From assembly GCF_000819865.1 (NCBI RefSeq), contig NZ_CDDF01000005.1, positions 488,206-552,205 on the forward strand: a stretch of DNA of 64,000 nucleotides, in the 5' to 3' direction. The translations under genes were made by a program, and so were the position numbers. Below the pieces are notes generated by a model. It did not search any database, had not been told where the DNA came from, and saw nothing but the letters and a program-made list of their open reading frames with translations. The DNA comes from Aeromonas eucrenophila (GTDB lineage: Bacteria; Pseudomonadota; Gammaproteobacteria; Enterobacterales; Aeromonadaceae). Numbering within the stretch: position 1 is the first letter of the stretch; every line of letters starts with the position of its first letter. Shown piece by piece: positions 56,619 to 64,000 of the stretch.

Positions 56619-56640
56619 TCAGGAACATAAGCGGAGACGC

Positions 56641-57315
56641 ATGATGAAAGCCATCTGGATGCTGGGCCTGCTGACGCTGACAGGCTGCGCCAGCACACCC
56701 AATACCGCCAAACCCGACGATCCCGACTTCGCCCCCGTTTATGGCGAGTCTGAGCCGGTCTCTGTCCGGCCAACCGGCGCCATCTTCCAGCCCGAGCAGG
56801 TCAATGGCATCTATTCGGACATCAAGGCCCACAGGGTGGGTGACATCATCACCATCCAGCTGGCCGAATCGACCTCGGCGTCGAAGAAGGCCAACACCCA
56901 GAGCGGCAAGGACAACAAACTGGAGCTGGAGCCCGTCACCCTGGGCGGGGTGCCGGTGACGGCGAGCCCCTATGATCTGTCGGCCTCCATCGGCCAGACC
57001 AGCGCGTTCAAGGGCCAGGCCAAGGCGGATCAGAGCAACAGCCTGCAAGGCAACATCTCGGTCAGCGTGGTCAAGGTCTTGCCGAACGGCAATCTGCTGG
57101 TGCGCGGCGAGAAGTGGATCATGCTCAACAACGGCAACGAATACATCCGCATCACCGGCCTGGTGCGACCCGAGGATGTGACCTCGGAGAACAGCGTGTC
57201 GTCCCAGCGGGTCGCCAATGCGCGTATCCATTACGGCGGCACCGGCGATCTGGCCAACACCCAGGAACAGGGTTGGCTGACCAGCTTCTTCAACGGTCCT
57301 TGGTGGCCCATTTAG
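56641..57315 (+). CDS. flgH: Flagellar L-ring protein FlgH
   Basis: The 224-residue outer-membrane lipoprotein has a signal peptide with lipobox LTGC (Cys16). The body has [39 protein letters not shown], the FlgH signature, and ends [23 protein letters not shown]. Two ATG codons stand together; the first is used, with GGAG before it. Confidence 0.95.
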   Translation: MMKAIWMLGLLTLTGCASTPNTAKPDDPDFAPVYGESEPVSVRPTGAIFQPEQVNGIYSDIKAHRVGDIITIQLAESTSASKKANTQSGKDNKLELEPVTLGGVPVTASPYDLSASIGQTSAFKGQAKADQSNSLQGNISVSVVKVLPNGNLLVRGEKWIMLNNGNEYIRITGLVRPEDVTSENSVSSQRVANARIHYGGTGDLANTQEQGWLTSFFNGPWWPI

Positions 57316-57349
57316 GATTCACTGGACCCAGGTCCAGTCAGGAGATCTC

Positions 57350-58447
57350 ATGAATCGACTCCGTCTGCTCGCCCTGCTGTGCTGCTGCTTGCCGCTCGGG
57401 CTGGCGCACGCCTCCCGCATCAAGGATCTCAGCTCGGTGGAAGGGGTACGTAGCAACCAGCTGATCGGTTACGGTCTGGTGGTGGGTCTGCCCGGCACGG
57501 GCGAAAAGAACAACGCCTTCACCGAGCAGACCTTCAGGACCATGCTCAACAACTTCGGCATCAAGGTGCCGGACAACATCAAGCCCAAGATCAAGGACGT
57601 GGCGCCGGTCGCCATTCACGCCGATCTGCCGCCCTTCTCCAAGCCGGGCCAGACTATAGACGTTACCGTCTCCGCCATCGGCGAGGCCAAGAGCCTGCGC
57701 GGTGGCACCCTGCTGCAGACCTTCCTCAAGGGGCTGGATGGCCGCGTCTATGCGGTGGCTCAGGGCAGCCTGGTGGTCGGCGGCCTGGGTGCCGAGGGGG
57801 CCGATGGCTCCAAGGTGGTGGTCAATACCCCGACCGTGGGGCGCATCGCCAATGGCGCCACCGTGGAGCGCGAGGTACCGAACGCCTTCTCCCAGGGGGA
57901 CACCATCACATTCAACCTGAACCGGCCTGACTTTACCACCGCCAGGCGAGTGGCCGACGTGGTCAACGATCTGGTGGGACCCAACACAGCCCAGGCGATG
58001 GATGCAACCTCCATCAAGGTGTTCGCGCCGCGGGACCCCAACCAGCGCGTCTCCTACCTGGCCACCATCGAGAACCTGGAGGTGGATCCGGCCACCGAGT
58101 CCGCCAAGATCATCGTGAACTCGCGCACCGGCACCATCGTCATCGGCAGTCAGGTCAAGTTGCGACCGGCTGCCATCAGCCATGGCGGGTTGACGGTGAC
58201 CATCGCCGAGAATCAGCAGGTTTCCCAGCCCAATCCGCTGGCGGGTGGGCAGACGGCGGTCACCAACAACTCCACCATCAACGTGCAGCAGGAGCCGGGC
58301 CGGATGTTCAAGCTCGATACCGGTGCGACCCTGGACGATCTGGTGCGGGCGGTGAATCAGGTCGGGATAGCGCCCGGCGATCTGATGGCGATCCTGGAGG
58401 CGCTGCAGCAGGCAGGGGCCATCCAGGGGCAGCTGGTCATTCTGTAA
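57350..58447 (+). CDS. flgI: Flagellar P-ring protein FlgI
   Basis: The 365-residue periplasmic ring protein has a signal peptide ([21 protein letters not shown]) and the conserved [34 protein letters not shown]. It assembles with help from FlgA. CAGGAGATC precedes the ATG. The usual C-terminal [31 protein letters not shown] is complete. Confidence 0.96.
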   Translation: MNRLRLLALLCCCLPLGLAHASRIKDLSSVEGVRSNQLIGYGLVVGLPGTGEKNNAFTEQTFRTMLNNFGIKVPDNIKPKIKDVAPVAIHADLPPFSKPGQTIDVTVSAIGEAKSLRGGTLLQTFLKGLDGRVYAVAQGSLVVGGLGAEGADGSKVVVNTPTVGRIANGATVEREVPNAFSQGDTITFNLNRPDFTTARRVADVVNDLVGPNTAQAMDATSIKVFAPRDPNQRVSYLATIENLEVDPATESAKIIVNSRTGTIVIGSQVKLRPAAISHGGLTVTIAENQQVSQPNPLAGGQTAVTNNSTINVQQEPGRMFKLDTGATLDDLVRAVNQVGIAPGDLMAILEALQQAGAIQGQLVIL

Positions 58448-58546
58448 ATGACGGGGCATGACATCGGGTTGGCACCCTTCGAGGGCTCGGGTTTATTGAA
58501 CAAGGTGTTGGGCGGCAAGGGTTTGCCACGGGCGGCAACGAGGTAG
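58448..58546 (+). CDS. Possible 32-residue frame between flgI and flgJ
   Basis: Directly after the flgI stop an ATG opens a frame reading MTGHDIGLAPFEGSGLLNKVLGGKGL... that ends in TAG three bases before the flgJ ATG and in the same frame. It has no ribosome binding site of its own but could be translated by termination-reinitiation. No homology recognised; it may be meaningless. Confidence 0.3.
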   Translation: MTGHDIGLAPFEGSGLLNKVLGGKGLPRAATR

Positions 58547-58549
58547 GTT

Positions 58550-59668
58550 ATGGCAGAGTTCGACTCCCAGAGCGGGATCAATCTTGGCATGGTGCAGGAT
58601 GTCCAGAACCTGGACAAGCTGCGCCGGATGAGCATGAGCAAGGAGGGGAAGGCCGATGCGCTGATGGCGGCGGCTCGCCAGTTCGAGTCCATCTTCACCC
58701 AGACCCTGTTCAAGGGGATGCGCCAGGCCAACGCGGTGCTGACCGAAGACAACCCCATGAACAGCAGCTACACCCAGTTCTACGAGGGGATGCTGGACGA
58801 GCAGCGGGTCGCCGACATGTCCAGCAAGGGTGGCCTCGGCATTGCCGAGATGGTGGCCAAACAGTTCTCCCCCGAGAAGAGCTTCACCCACAATGACGGG
58901 CGGGTGCTCAAGCTGCCCCAGCGCACCGAACGTGTCTATAAACCCTATCAGCCGCCGACCTCGGCCCCCAATGATTTGATCGCAGCCTCAAAAGTTGGCA
59001 AAGATTTTGCTGAGAAAGGGATGAATAGCGAGCTGAATGGGGCTGAACCCCGGTTTGCCTCACCCAGGCGCCCCCACCGTACGGTGCCCCCCATGGGGGA
59101 CAGTCAGCCCCTGACCCGTCAAGGGGTCGAGGGGGCGGGCGGCAGCGCCAAGGTGTTCGATAGCCCGGAAGAATTTGTGCATCGGCTGATGCCGCTGGCC
59201 AAGAAGGCGGCGGACAAGCTGGGACTGAGCCCGGCGGTGCTGGTGGCACAGGCGGCGCTGGAGAGTGGTTGGGGCAAGCGGGTGATCAAGGACGGGGAGG
59301 GGCAGATGACCCACAACCTGTTCGGCATCAAGGCCGATCCGCGCTGGGATGGCCCCAAGGCGGTGGTCAGCACCCTGGAATATGAGCAAGGGGTGGCGTC
59401 TCGCCAGAAGGCGGCGTTTCGCTCCTACGAGTCGTTTGAAGAGAGCTTCAACGACTACGTGGATTTCCTCACCTCGGGCACCCGCTACAAGGGGGCACTG
59501 GCCAAGGCGGATAGTCCGGAGCGCTATTTCGAGGCGCTGCAGCAGGCCGGTTATGCCACGGATCCCCAGTACGCCAGGAAACTGAAACAAGTGTTGCACA
59601 GTGATGCCATTGCCGGCTACTCCTCGCCTGGCAACACTGCGACCAGGAACACAGAGATGGAGCTGTAA
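58550..59668 (+). CDS. flgJ: Flagellar rod-cap and muramidase protein FlgJ
   Basis: The 372-residue bifunctional protein has an N-terminal rod-cap domain (about 1-110; DALMAAARQFESIFTQTLFKGMRQAN) and a C-terminal glucosaminidase domain (about 205-355; AAQAALESGWGKR-like LVAQAALESGWGKRVIKDGEGQMTHNLFGIKADPRWDG) which opens the peptidoglycan for the rod. The linker (about 140-200) is Pro-rich and has a more AT-rich start. GAGGTAGGTT precedes the ATG. Confidence 0.94.
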   Translation: MAEFDSQSGINLGMVQDVQNLDKLRRMSMSKEGKADALMAAARQFESIFTQTLFKGMRQANAVLTEDNPMNSSYTQFYEGMLDEQRVADMSSKGGLGIAEMVAKQFSPEKSFTHNDGRVLKLPQRTERVYKPYQPPTSAPNDLIAASKVGKDFAEKGMNSELNGAEPRFASPRRPHRTVPPMGDSQPLTRQGVEGAGGSAKVFDSPEEFVHRLMPLAKKAADKLGLSPAVLVAQAALESGWGKRVIKDGEGQMTHNLFGIKADPRWDGPKAVVSTLEYEQGVASRQKAAFRSYESFEESFNDYVDFLTSGTRYKGALAKADSPERYFEALQQAGYATDPQYARKLKQVLHSDAIAGYSSPGNTATRNTEMEL

Positions 59669-59671
59669 GTT

Positions 59672-61669
59672 ATGGCAAGCGATCTGCTTGGAATTGGAAC
59701 CTCGGGTGTGATGGCCCAGCAGCGCCTGCTGCAGACCACCAGTAACAACATCGTCAACGTCAATAGCCAGGGCTATGTACGTGAGCGCACCCTGATCTAC
59801 ACCAATTCCGTCGGATTGGGGACGGGGGACATGGTCACCCAGCGGGTCATCAACAACTATGCCCAGGGAGAGATGCGCCGCGATACTTCCGCCTACAATG
59901 CCTCTAACACGCGCTACAATCAGCTGTTCCAGCTGGATAGCCTGCTCGGTGACACCAGCAACAGCGTGGGCACCACTATTACCTCCTATTTCAAGGCGTT
60001 CCATACCGCCAACGAGTCGCCGGCCGAGATCGGCGGGCGCAAGACCACGCTTAGCGAGCTCAACGGCATGGTGGACAGGTACCACACCCTCTCCTCCCAG
60101 CTCGACAAGCAGTCCGACACCATCAACGCCACCATCAGCGACGAGACCGACAGGGTCAACAGCTTGCTCAATAGCATCAATGATCTGAACCAGGCCATCA
60201 TCCGCACTCAGGGGACGCCGGAAGAGAGCCTGATGCTGTTCGATCAGCGCGACGAGGCCGTGCGCCAGCTCTCCGAGAAGATGGAGATCCGCACCGTGAC
60301 CCAGCCCAACGGCAGCATGCTGGTGAACATGAGCACGGGCCACTCCCTGGTATTGGACGGCGGAGTGGCCCAGTTCAAGGTGGTGGCGGGGGATCCCGAC
60401 TCCCGCGAGCCGACCCTGGAGCTCACTCTTGGTACCAATAAGGCCAGCGTCAACGACAAGGACATAGGTGGCGCCATCGGCGGGTTGTTCAACGCGCGCC
60501 GGGATCTGGAGCCCTCCAAGCGGGAGCTGGGGCAGCTGGCCGTTGCCATGGCCGATGCCATGAACCAGCAGAACCGGCTGGGGATGGATCTGGACAACGA
60601 GCTGGGGGGGGATCTCTTCTCCCTAAAGGGCAGCCAGGGCCTTCCCTATGGCAGCAACACCGGCAATGGCACCGCCAGCGTGAACTTCGTACCCGGCAAG
60701 GGCACAGAGGTGACCACCTTCGATTACGAGGTCAAGTTCAACAGCGCCACCGGCTATGAGGTGTTCTCCATCGATGGCGCTGGCAAGCGTACCTCCCTCA
60801 TGACAGGCACCACCCCACCGGCCAAGTTCGAGGTGGCGGGGCATGGCATCGAGATCGATCTCTCCGGTACCCCGGCAGCGGGTGACAAGATACTGCTGCA
60901 ACCGACCAAGCACGCAGCCGCCGGACTGGAAGCCGCCATCACCCGCCCGGAAGATATTGCACTGGCTTCACCTATAAAAGCAGATAAAAATTCTCAAAAT
61001 ATAGGCTCTGGTGAGATAAAAATGACCGGTGTCTATAACACTGGCACAGGGTCGGGTTTTGGGGCCAACAGCCTGAATCCAAACGCGCCTCAGGTGGTCA
61101 AGATAGACAACGGCGGCAACTACGAGGTCTATGACAAGAACAACAACCTCATCGGGGTCGCACCGGCATCCAGCAAGGGCCAGAACCTGATGGCCGCCCT
61201 CGAGAGCCCGCTGGGGGGGCCCAAGGTCTATGCCGATCCCAAGGCGGCGCCGGGCTACGACTTCAGCATCACCGGCAAGGTGGAGGCCAAGGACAGCTTC
61301 ACCCTGAGCTACAACAAGGACGGCTTCGCCGACAACGCCAACGGCCTGGCCCTGGCGGAGCTGCAAAACAAGACGCTGGTGCGCAAGAACAACAATGCCG
61401 CTACCAGCAACGACAAGATGACCTTCAACGATGCCTACAGCGCGCTGGTGACCGGGGTGGGCAACAAGACCAGCCAGGCCAAGACCCTGCTGCAGGCCAA
61501 CGAGGCCAAACTGACCCAGAGTACCGGTATTTACGAGAGCGTCTCCGGCGTCAACCTGGAGGAGGAGGCGGCCAACCTCATCCGCTTCCAGCAATCCTAT
61601 GCCGCCTCGGCCCAGATAGTCAGCACTGCCAAGACCATCTTCGATACCCTGTTGTCTTCCGTGAGGTAA
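59672..61669 (+). CDS. flgK: Hook-associated protein FlgK (HAP1)
   Basis: The 665-residue junction protein starts MASDLLGIGTSGVMAQQRLLQTTSNNIVNVNSQGYVRERT and ends with ESVSGVNLEEEAANLIRFQQSYAASAQIVSTAKTIFDTLLSSVR. It is exported with FlgN. It is at the long end of the family. A short AT-rich patch with different codon use lies near residues 431-452. It starts three bases after flgJ. Confidence 0.95.
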   Translation: MASDLLGIGTSGVMAQQRLLQTTSNNIVNVNSQGYVRERTLIYTNSVGLGTGDMVTQRVINNYAQGEMRRDTSAYNASNTRYNQLFQLDSLLGDTSNSVGTTITSYFKAFHTANESPAEIGGRKTTLSELNGMVDRYHTLSSQLDKQSDTINATISDETDRVNSLLNSINDLNQAIIRTQGTPEESLMLFDQRDEAVRQLSEKMEIRTVTQPNGSMLVNMSTGHSLVLDGGVAQFKVVAGDPDSREPTLELTLGTNKASVNDKDIGGAIGGLFNARRDLEPSKRELGQLAVAMADAMNQQNRLGMDLDNELGGDLFSLKGSQGLPYGSNTGNGTASVNFVPGKGTEVTTFDYEVKFNSATGYEVFSIDGAGKRTSLMTGTTPPAKFEVAGHGIEIDLSGTPAAGDKILLQPTKHAAAGLEAAITRPEDIALASPIKADKNSQNIGSGEIKMTGVYNTGTGSGFGANSLNPNAPQVVKIDNGGNYEVYDKNNNLIGVAPASSKGQNLMAALESPLGGPKVYADPKAAPGYDFSITGKVEAKDSFTLSYNKDGFADNANGLALAELQNKTLVRKNNNAATSNDKMTFNDAYSALVTGVGNKTSQAKTLLQANEAKLTQSTGIYESVSGVNLEEEAANLIRFQQSYAASAQIVSTAKTIFDTLLSSVR

Positions 61670-61672
61670 CGC

Positions 61673-62881
61673 ATGCGCATCACCACCAACATGATCTATG
61701 ACCGCAACCTCGCCACCATGAGCAAGGTCAGCGAGCGCCAGAACACGGCCTACAACCAGCTGATGTCCGGGGACAAGTTCACCCGGGCGGGGGAAGATCC
61801 CTCCGGCATGAGCCAGAAGATGGCGCTGACCAAGGAGATCGACTTGTTCAAGCAGTACAGCGTCAACGGCAGCCTGCTGGAGAACAGCCTGGGCCACGAA
61901 GACACAGTCCTGACCTCCATCAACACCGCCATGCTCAGTGCCAAGACCCTGATCCAGAAGGCGAACAGCTCTGCCATGGGGTCCGAGGAGCGCAGCGCCA
62001 TCGCGAGCGAATTGGAGGGGCTGCAAAAGCAGATGTTCGATCTGATGAACAGCAAGAACTCCCAGGGGGAGTTCATCTTCGGCGGCAACCAGAGCAAGAC
62101 TCAGCCCTTCGTCAAGGATGCCAGCGGTAACTACGTGTTCCAGGGGGACACGGGCCAGCGCAGCATCCAGGTCTCTCCCACGGTGCAGATCCCGGCCAAT
62201 GACTCCGGCTTCGATCTGTTCGAGATGGTGGGGACCCGGCGCACCGCCAGCGCCGCCAGTGCCAACATCAAGGTAGGGGTGGGGGATCAGGCGAACTTCG
62301 AGAGCTTCTATCGCAACAACTACGACTCGTCCCTGGCCAGCAACTCGTTCACCGTGAGCACCCTGGCGGGCCCACCGGATACCTACGAGATCAAGGACAG
62401 TGGTGGCACAGTAGTGCAGAGCGGGGGTTACAGCGCGGGCAACAAGATAGGCTTCAACGGGCTGGAGCTGACCCTGGACCTGCCCGCAGGCGGTGCGGAT
62501 CAGACCTTCGCACTCGATGCACCTAAGAACGACAACGTGCTCAACGGCATGTCCGACTTCATCACGGCCTTGCGTGACCCCACCATCTCGGCGGACAACT
62601 TCCAGCTGGCAGTGGCCAATGCCACCACCCACATGGACAACGCCAGAACCAAGGTGGACAGGGGGCAGGGGGACGTGGGCAGCCGGCTCAACAGCCTGGA
62701 GCAGGTGATGAGCTCGAACGATGGCCTCAGTACCCTGAACCAGCAGGCGCGGGCCAAGGTCTCGGAGGCCGACATGTACGAGGTGATAGCGACCCTCTCC
62801 AAGGAGGATGCGGCCATGAGCGCTACCCAGCTCGCCTTCAGCAAGATAAGCAAGCTGACCCTGTTCGACTATATCCGCTGA
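61673..62881 (+). CDS. flgL: Hook-associated protein FlgL (HAP3)
   Basis: The 402-residue junction protein has MRITTNMIYDRNLATMSKVSERQNTAYNQLMSGDKFTRAGEDPSGMSQKM and the flagellin-like C terminus DVGSRLNSLEQVMSSNDGLSTLNQQARAKVSEADMYEVIATLSKEDAAM. It binds FlgK and the first flagellin. It starts three bases after flgK and is the last gene of the unit. Confidence 0.95.
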   Translation: MRITTNMIYDRNLATMSKVSERQNTAYNQLMSGDKFTRAGEDPSGMSQKMALTKEIDLFKQYSVNGSLLENSLGHEDTVLTSINTAMLSAKTLIQKANSSAMGSEERSAIASELEGLQKQMFDLMNSKNSQGEFIFGGNQSKTQPFVKDASGNYVFQGDTGQRSIQVSPTVQIPANDSGFDLFEMVGTRRTASAASANIKVGVGDQANFESFYRNNYDSSLASNSFTVSTLAGPPDTYEIKDSGGTVVQSGGYSAGNKIGFNGLELTLDLPAGGADQTFALDAPKNDNVLNGMSDFITALRDPTISADNFQLAVANATTHMDNARTKVDRGQGDVGSRLNSLEQVMSSNDGLSTLNQQARAKVSEADMYEVIATLSKEDAAMSATQLAFSKISKLTLFDYIR

Positions 62882-62897
62882 TCACTCTCCGTTGACC

Positions 62898-62927
62898 GCG
62901 GCGCTCCCCTGCGGGGGCGCCGCTTTC
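62898..62927 (+). terminator. Terminator after flgL
   Basis: GCGGCGC and GCGCCGC with inner CCCC/GGGG pairs form a strong stem, followed by TTTCACTTCT. It ends the flagellar unit. Confidence 0.82.
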
Positions 62928-63088
62928 ACTTCTGCCTCTTCTCCATCGCTTTCCCATCTGCTCTGCCCCAACTTCCCGCAATTTGTAACAACCCGTTGCC
63001 GGCGGGCCTATTGGCTTGACTCGGGCCAGCCCCTGGTCGATGATGCCGCCCGCACAGCCCAAGGCTGTGGCTATTTTTTCGCAGCATC

Positions 63089-63242
63089 TCGTTAGGCGAG
63101 GCTCCTGCATAAACACAGGCCACTGATCTCACGACGTCCAGAGACGCCCAAGATCAGGACAGTTTTCATCGGATTAAGGTGTAAACCCAAGTGGCTTCCG
63201 GCATGCCGGATACGTTATGTAGTGCTAAAGCTGGTACGTGGG
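63089..63242 (+). promoter_or_regulatory. M-box (ykoK) Mg2+ riboswitch
   Basis: The leader holds the M-box conserved blocks in order: TTAGGCGAGGCTCCTGCAT, ACACAGGCCACTG, ACGTCCAGAGACGCC, AGGACAG, GGATTAAGGTGTAA and GTGCTAAAGCTGGTACG. This RNA senses Mg2+ and shuts off Mg2+ transport genes when the ion is plentiful. A hairpin (ACGCCGGACGGCGT) near 63250 may be part of the expression platform; its T tail is weak. The mgtE start follows about 130 bases later. Confidence 0.93.
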
Positions 63243-63372
63243 GATGAAACACGCCGGACGGCGTCATTTCCTGCCTGTTACTCGTCAATCAAATTGCTGT
63301 TTTCTTGCAAACGGCAGCCGGTATGACCGGTTGCTCTCGGGTTCGACCCGGGATCACATGAGGATATCTGTG

Positions 63373-64000
63373 ATGAAGAAAACACACCACCTGCTCAACC
63401 GTCATCAACTGCTCGACCTGGCTGCCCTGCAGGGCTGGCTCGCCCGCAACCTGGATCCGGTACAACGCGCCGACCAGCTGCTGACCCTGCGTCCGGAAGA
63501 GCTCAACTGTATCTTCGATACCCTGCCTACCCCCGAAGGCGCCGAGCTGCTCGTTTCCCTGCCGGCGGACTGTGCCGGCCGATTGCTGCTGCGGCTGCAT
63601 GCCAGCATCGTCAGCCTGCTGCAAGGGGCCATTCCCAGACGCGAACTGCTCGCCATCTTGCGCAAGCTCGATGACGACGATCGCCACCAACTGCTCGCCC
63701 GTTTCCCCGAGCCGGTACAGACCAGCCTCCATTCGCTGCTGGACTGGCCGAGTGAATCGGTCGGTGCCAACATGCGTCACGAATACTTGGCTATCGACGG
63801 GCAGGAGACGGTGGGCCGCGCCAAGCAGCTGATCCACGACGCCTGGGACAAGGCCCAGCTGTTTCAGGACCTGTATGTGGTCGACGGCGAGCATCGTCTG
63901 CTTGGCAGCGTCTCCCTCAAATCCTTGCTGATAGCGGATCCCCTGCTGCCGGTGAGCGAGCTGATGGAGCGGGAGGCGGTGCGCATCGATGCCCGGGCGG
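63373..64000 (+). CDS. mgtE: Magnesium transporter MgtE, N-terminal part (runs off the window)
   Basis: The first 209 residues show the MgtE N domain (about 1-125: helical repeats with RADQLLTLRPEELNCIFDTLPTPEGAELLVSL, RELLAILRKLDDDDRHQLLARF) followed by the first CBS domain (MRHEYLAIDGQETVGRAKQLIHD, DLYVVDGEHRLLGSVSLKSLL). The membrane channel part lies beyond the window. MgtE is a Mg2+-gated channel of the inner membrane. The ATG lies behind GAGGATATCTGTG, and the riboswitch upstream confirms Mg2+ control. Confidence 0.92.
   Translation, partial: MKKTHHLLNRHQLLDLAALQGWLARNLDPVQRADQLLTLRPEELNCIFDTLPTPEGAELLVSLPADCAGRLLLRLHASIVSLLQGAIPRRELLAILRKLDDDDRHQLLARFPEPVQTSLHSLLDWPSESVGANMRHEYLAIDGQETVGRAKQLIHDAWDKAQLFQDLYVVDGEHRLLGSVSLKSLLIADPLLPVSELMEREAVRIDARA

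Overview
The window is a high-GC gammaproteobacterial chromosome segment whose gene content and order fit Aeromonas best. Supporting signs are a polar-type flagellar block in the order flgN-flgM-flgA / cheV-cheR-flgBCDE-flgFGHIJKL with sigma54 and sigma28 promoters, a chromosomal tus gene, an M-box riboswitch before mgtE, and enterobacteria-like orthologues (PhoP, YciT, YbiW/YbiY, EamA, RsuA). The genus is inferred from content; no database search was run.

Region 1 (1-713): a PhoP-like response regulator on the minus strand, with the first bases of what is probably its sensor kinase at the window edge. Region 2 (about 1290-17600): an O-antigen cluster on the plus strand, opened by a JUMPStart/ops element. 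Order: rmlB-rmlD-rmlA-rmlC (dTDP-L-rhamnose), fdtA-fdtC-fdtB (a dTDP-3-acetamido-3,6-dideoxyhexose), an O-acyltransferase, Wzx flippase, GT2, a pyruvyltransferase-like protein, Wzy polymerase, two GT4 enzymes, WecA initiating transferase and Wzz. One initiating plus three further transferases suggests a repeat unit of about four sugars. DNA from rmlC to the last glycosyltransferase is clearly AT-rich against GC-rich flanks, as expected of an exchanged serotype cassette. It carries three different simple-sequence repeats, at or in the acyltransferase, pyruvyltransferase and Wzy genes. A PglL/Wzy_C-type ligase follows Wzz.

Region 3 (19.5-48.3 kb): mostly core genes. They include a glycine-zipper protein, YceH, a 1284-residue SNF2 helicase, Tus, a DUF1127 protein, AstE, a 2-oxo acid dehydrogenase operon (E1-alpha, E1-beta, E2), a cold-shock protein, small conserved proteins, a YejA-like binding protein, EamA, YciT, the glycyl-radical pair YbiY-YbiW divergent from an FSA-type aldolase with a perfect FNR box between them, an HD-GYP phosphodiesterase, RsuA, a DMT transporter, an oligopeptide-binding protein and YfcE.

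Region 4 (48.3-62.9 kb): rod, hook and ring genes of the flagellum, with FlgM/FlgN under a sigma28-type promoter and flgA, flgB and flgF each behind a sigma54-type promoter. Region 5 (62.9-64.0 kb): an M-box Mg2+ riboswitch followed by mgtE, cut by the window end.

Points of most interest: (a) three SSR tracts in one O-antigen cluster, which could switch or tune surface structure; (b) an anaerobically controlled YbiW/YbiY/FSA module with a YciT-type regulator next to it; (c) partial duplications of gene edges making micro-ORFs before E1-beta and flgD and after flgG; (d) a PglL-like O-oligosaccharyltransferase candidate beside the O-antigen locus; (e) a triple terminator array. I saw no CRISPR array, tRNA, rRNA, prophage or intact insertion sequence.
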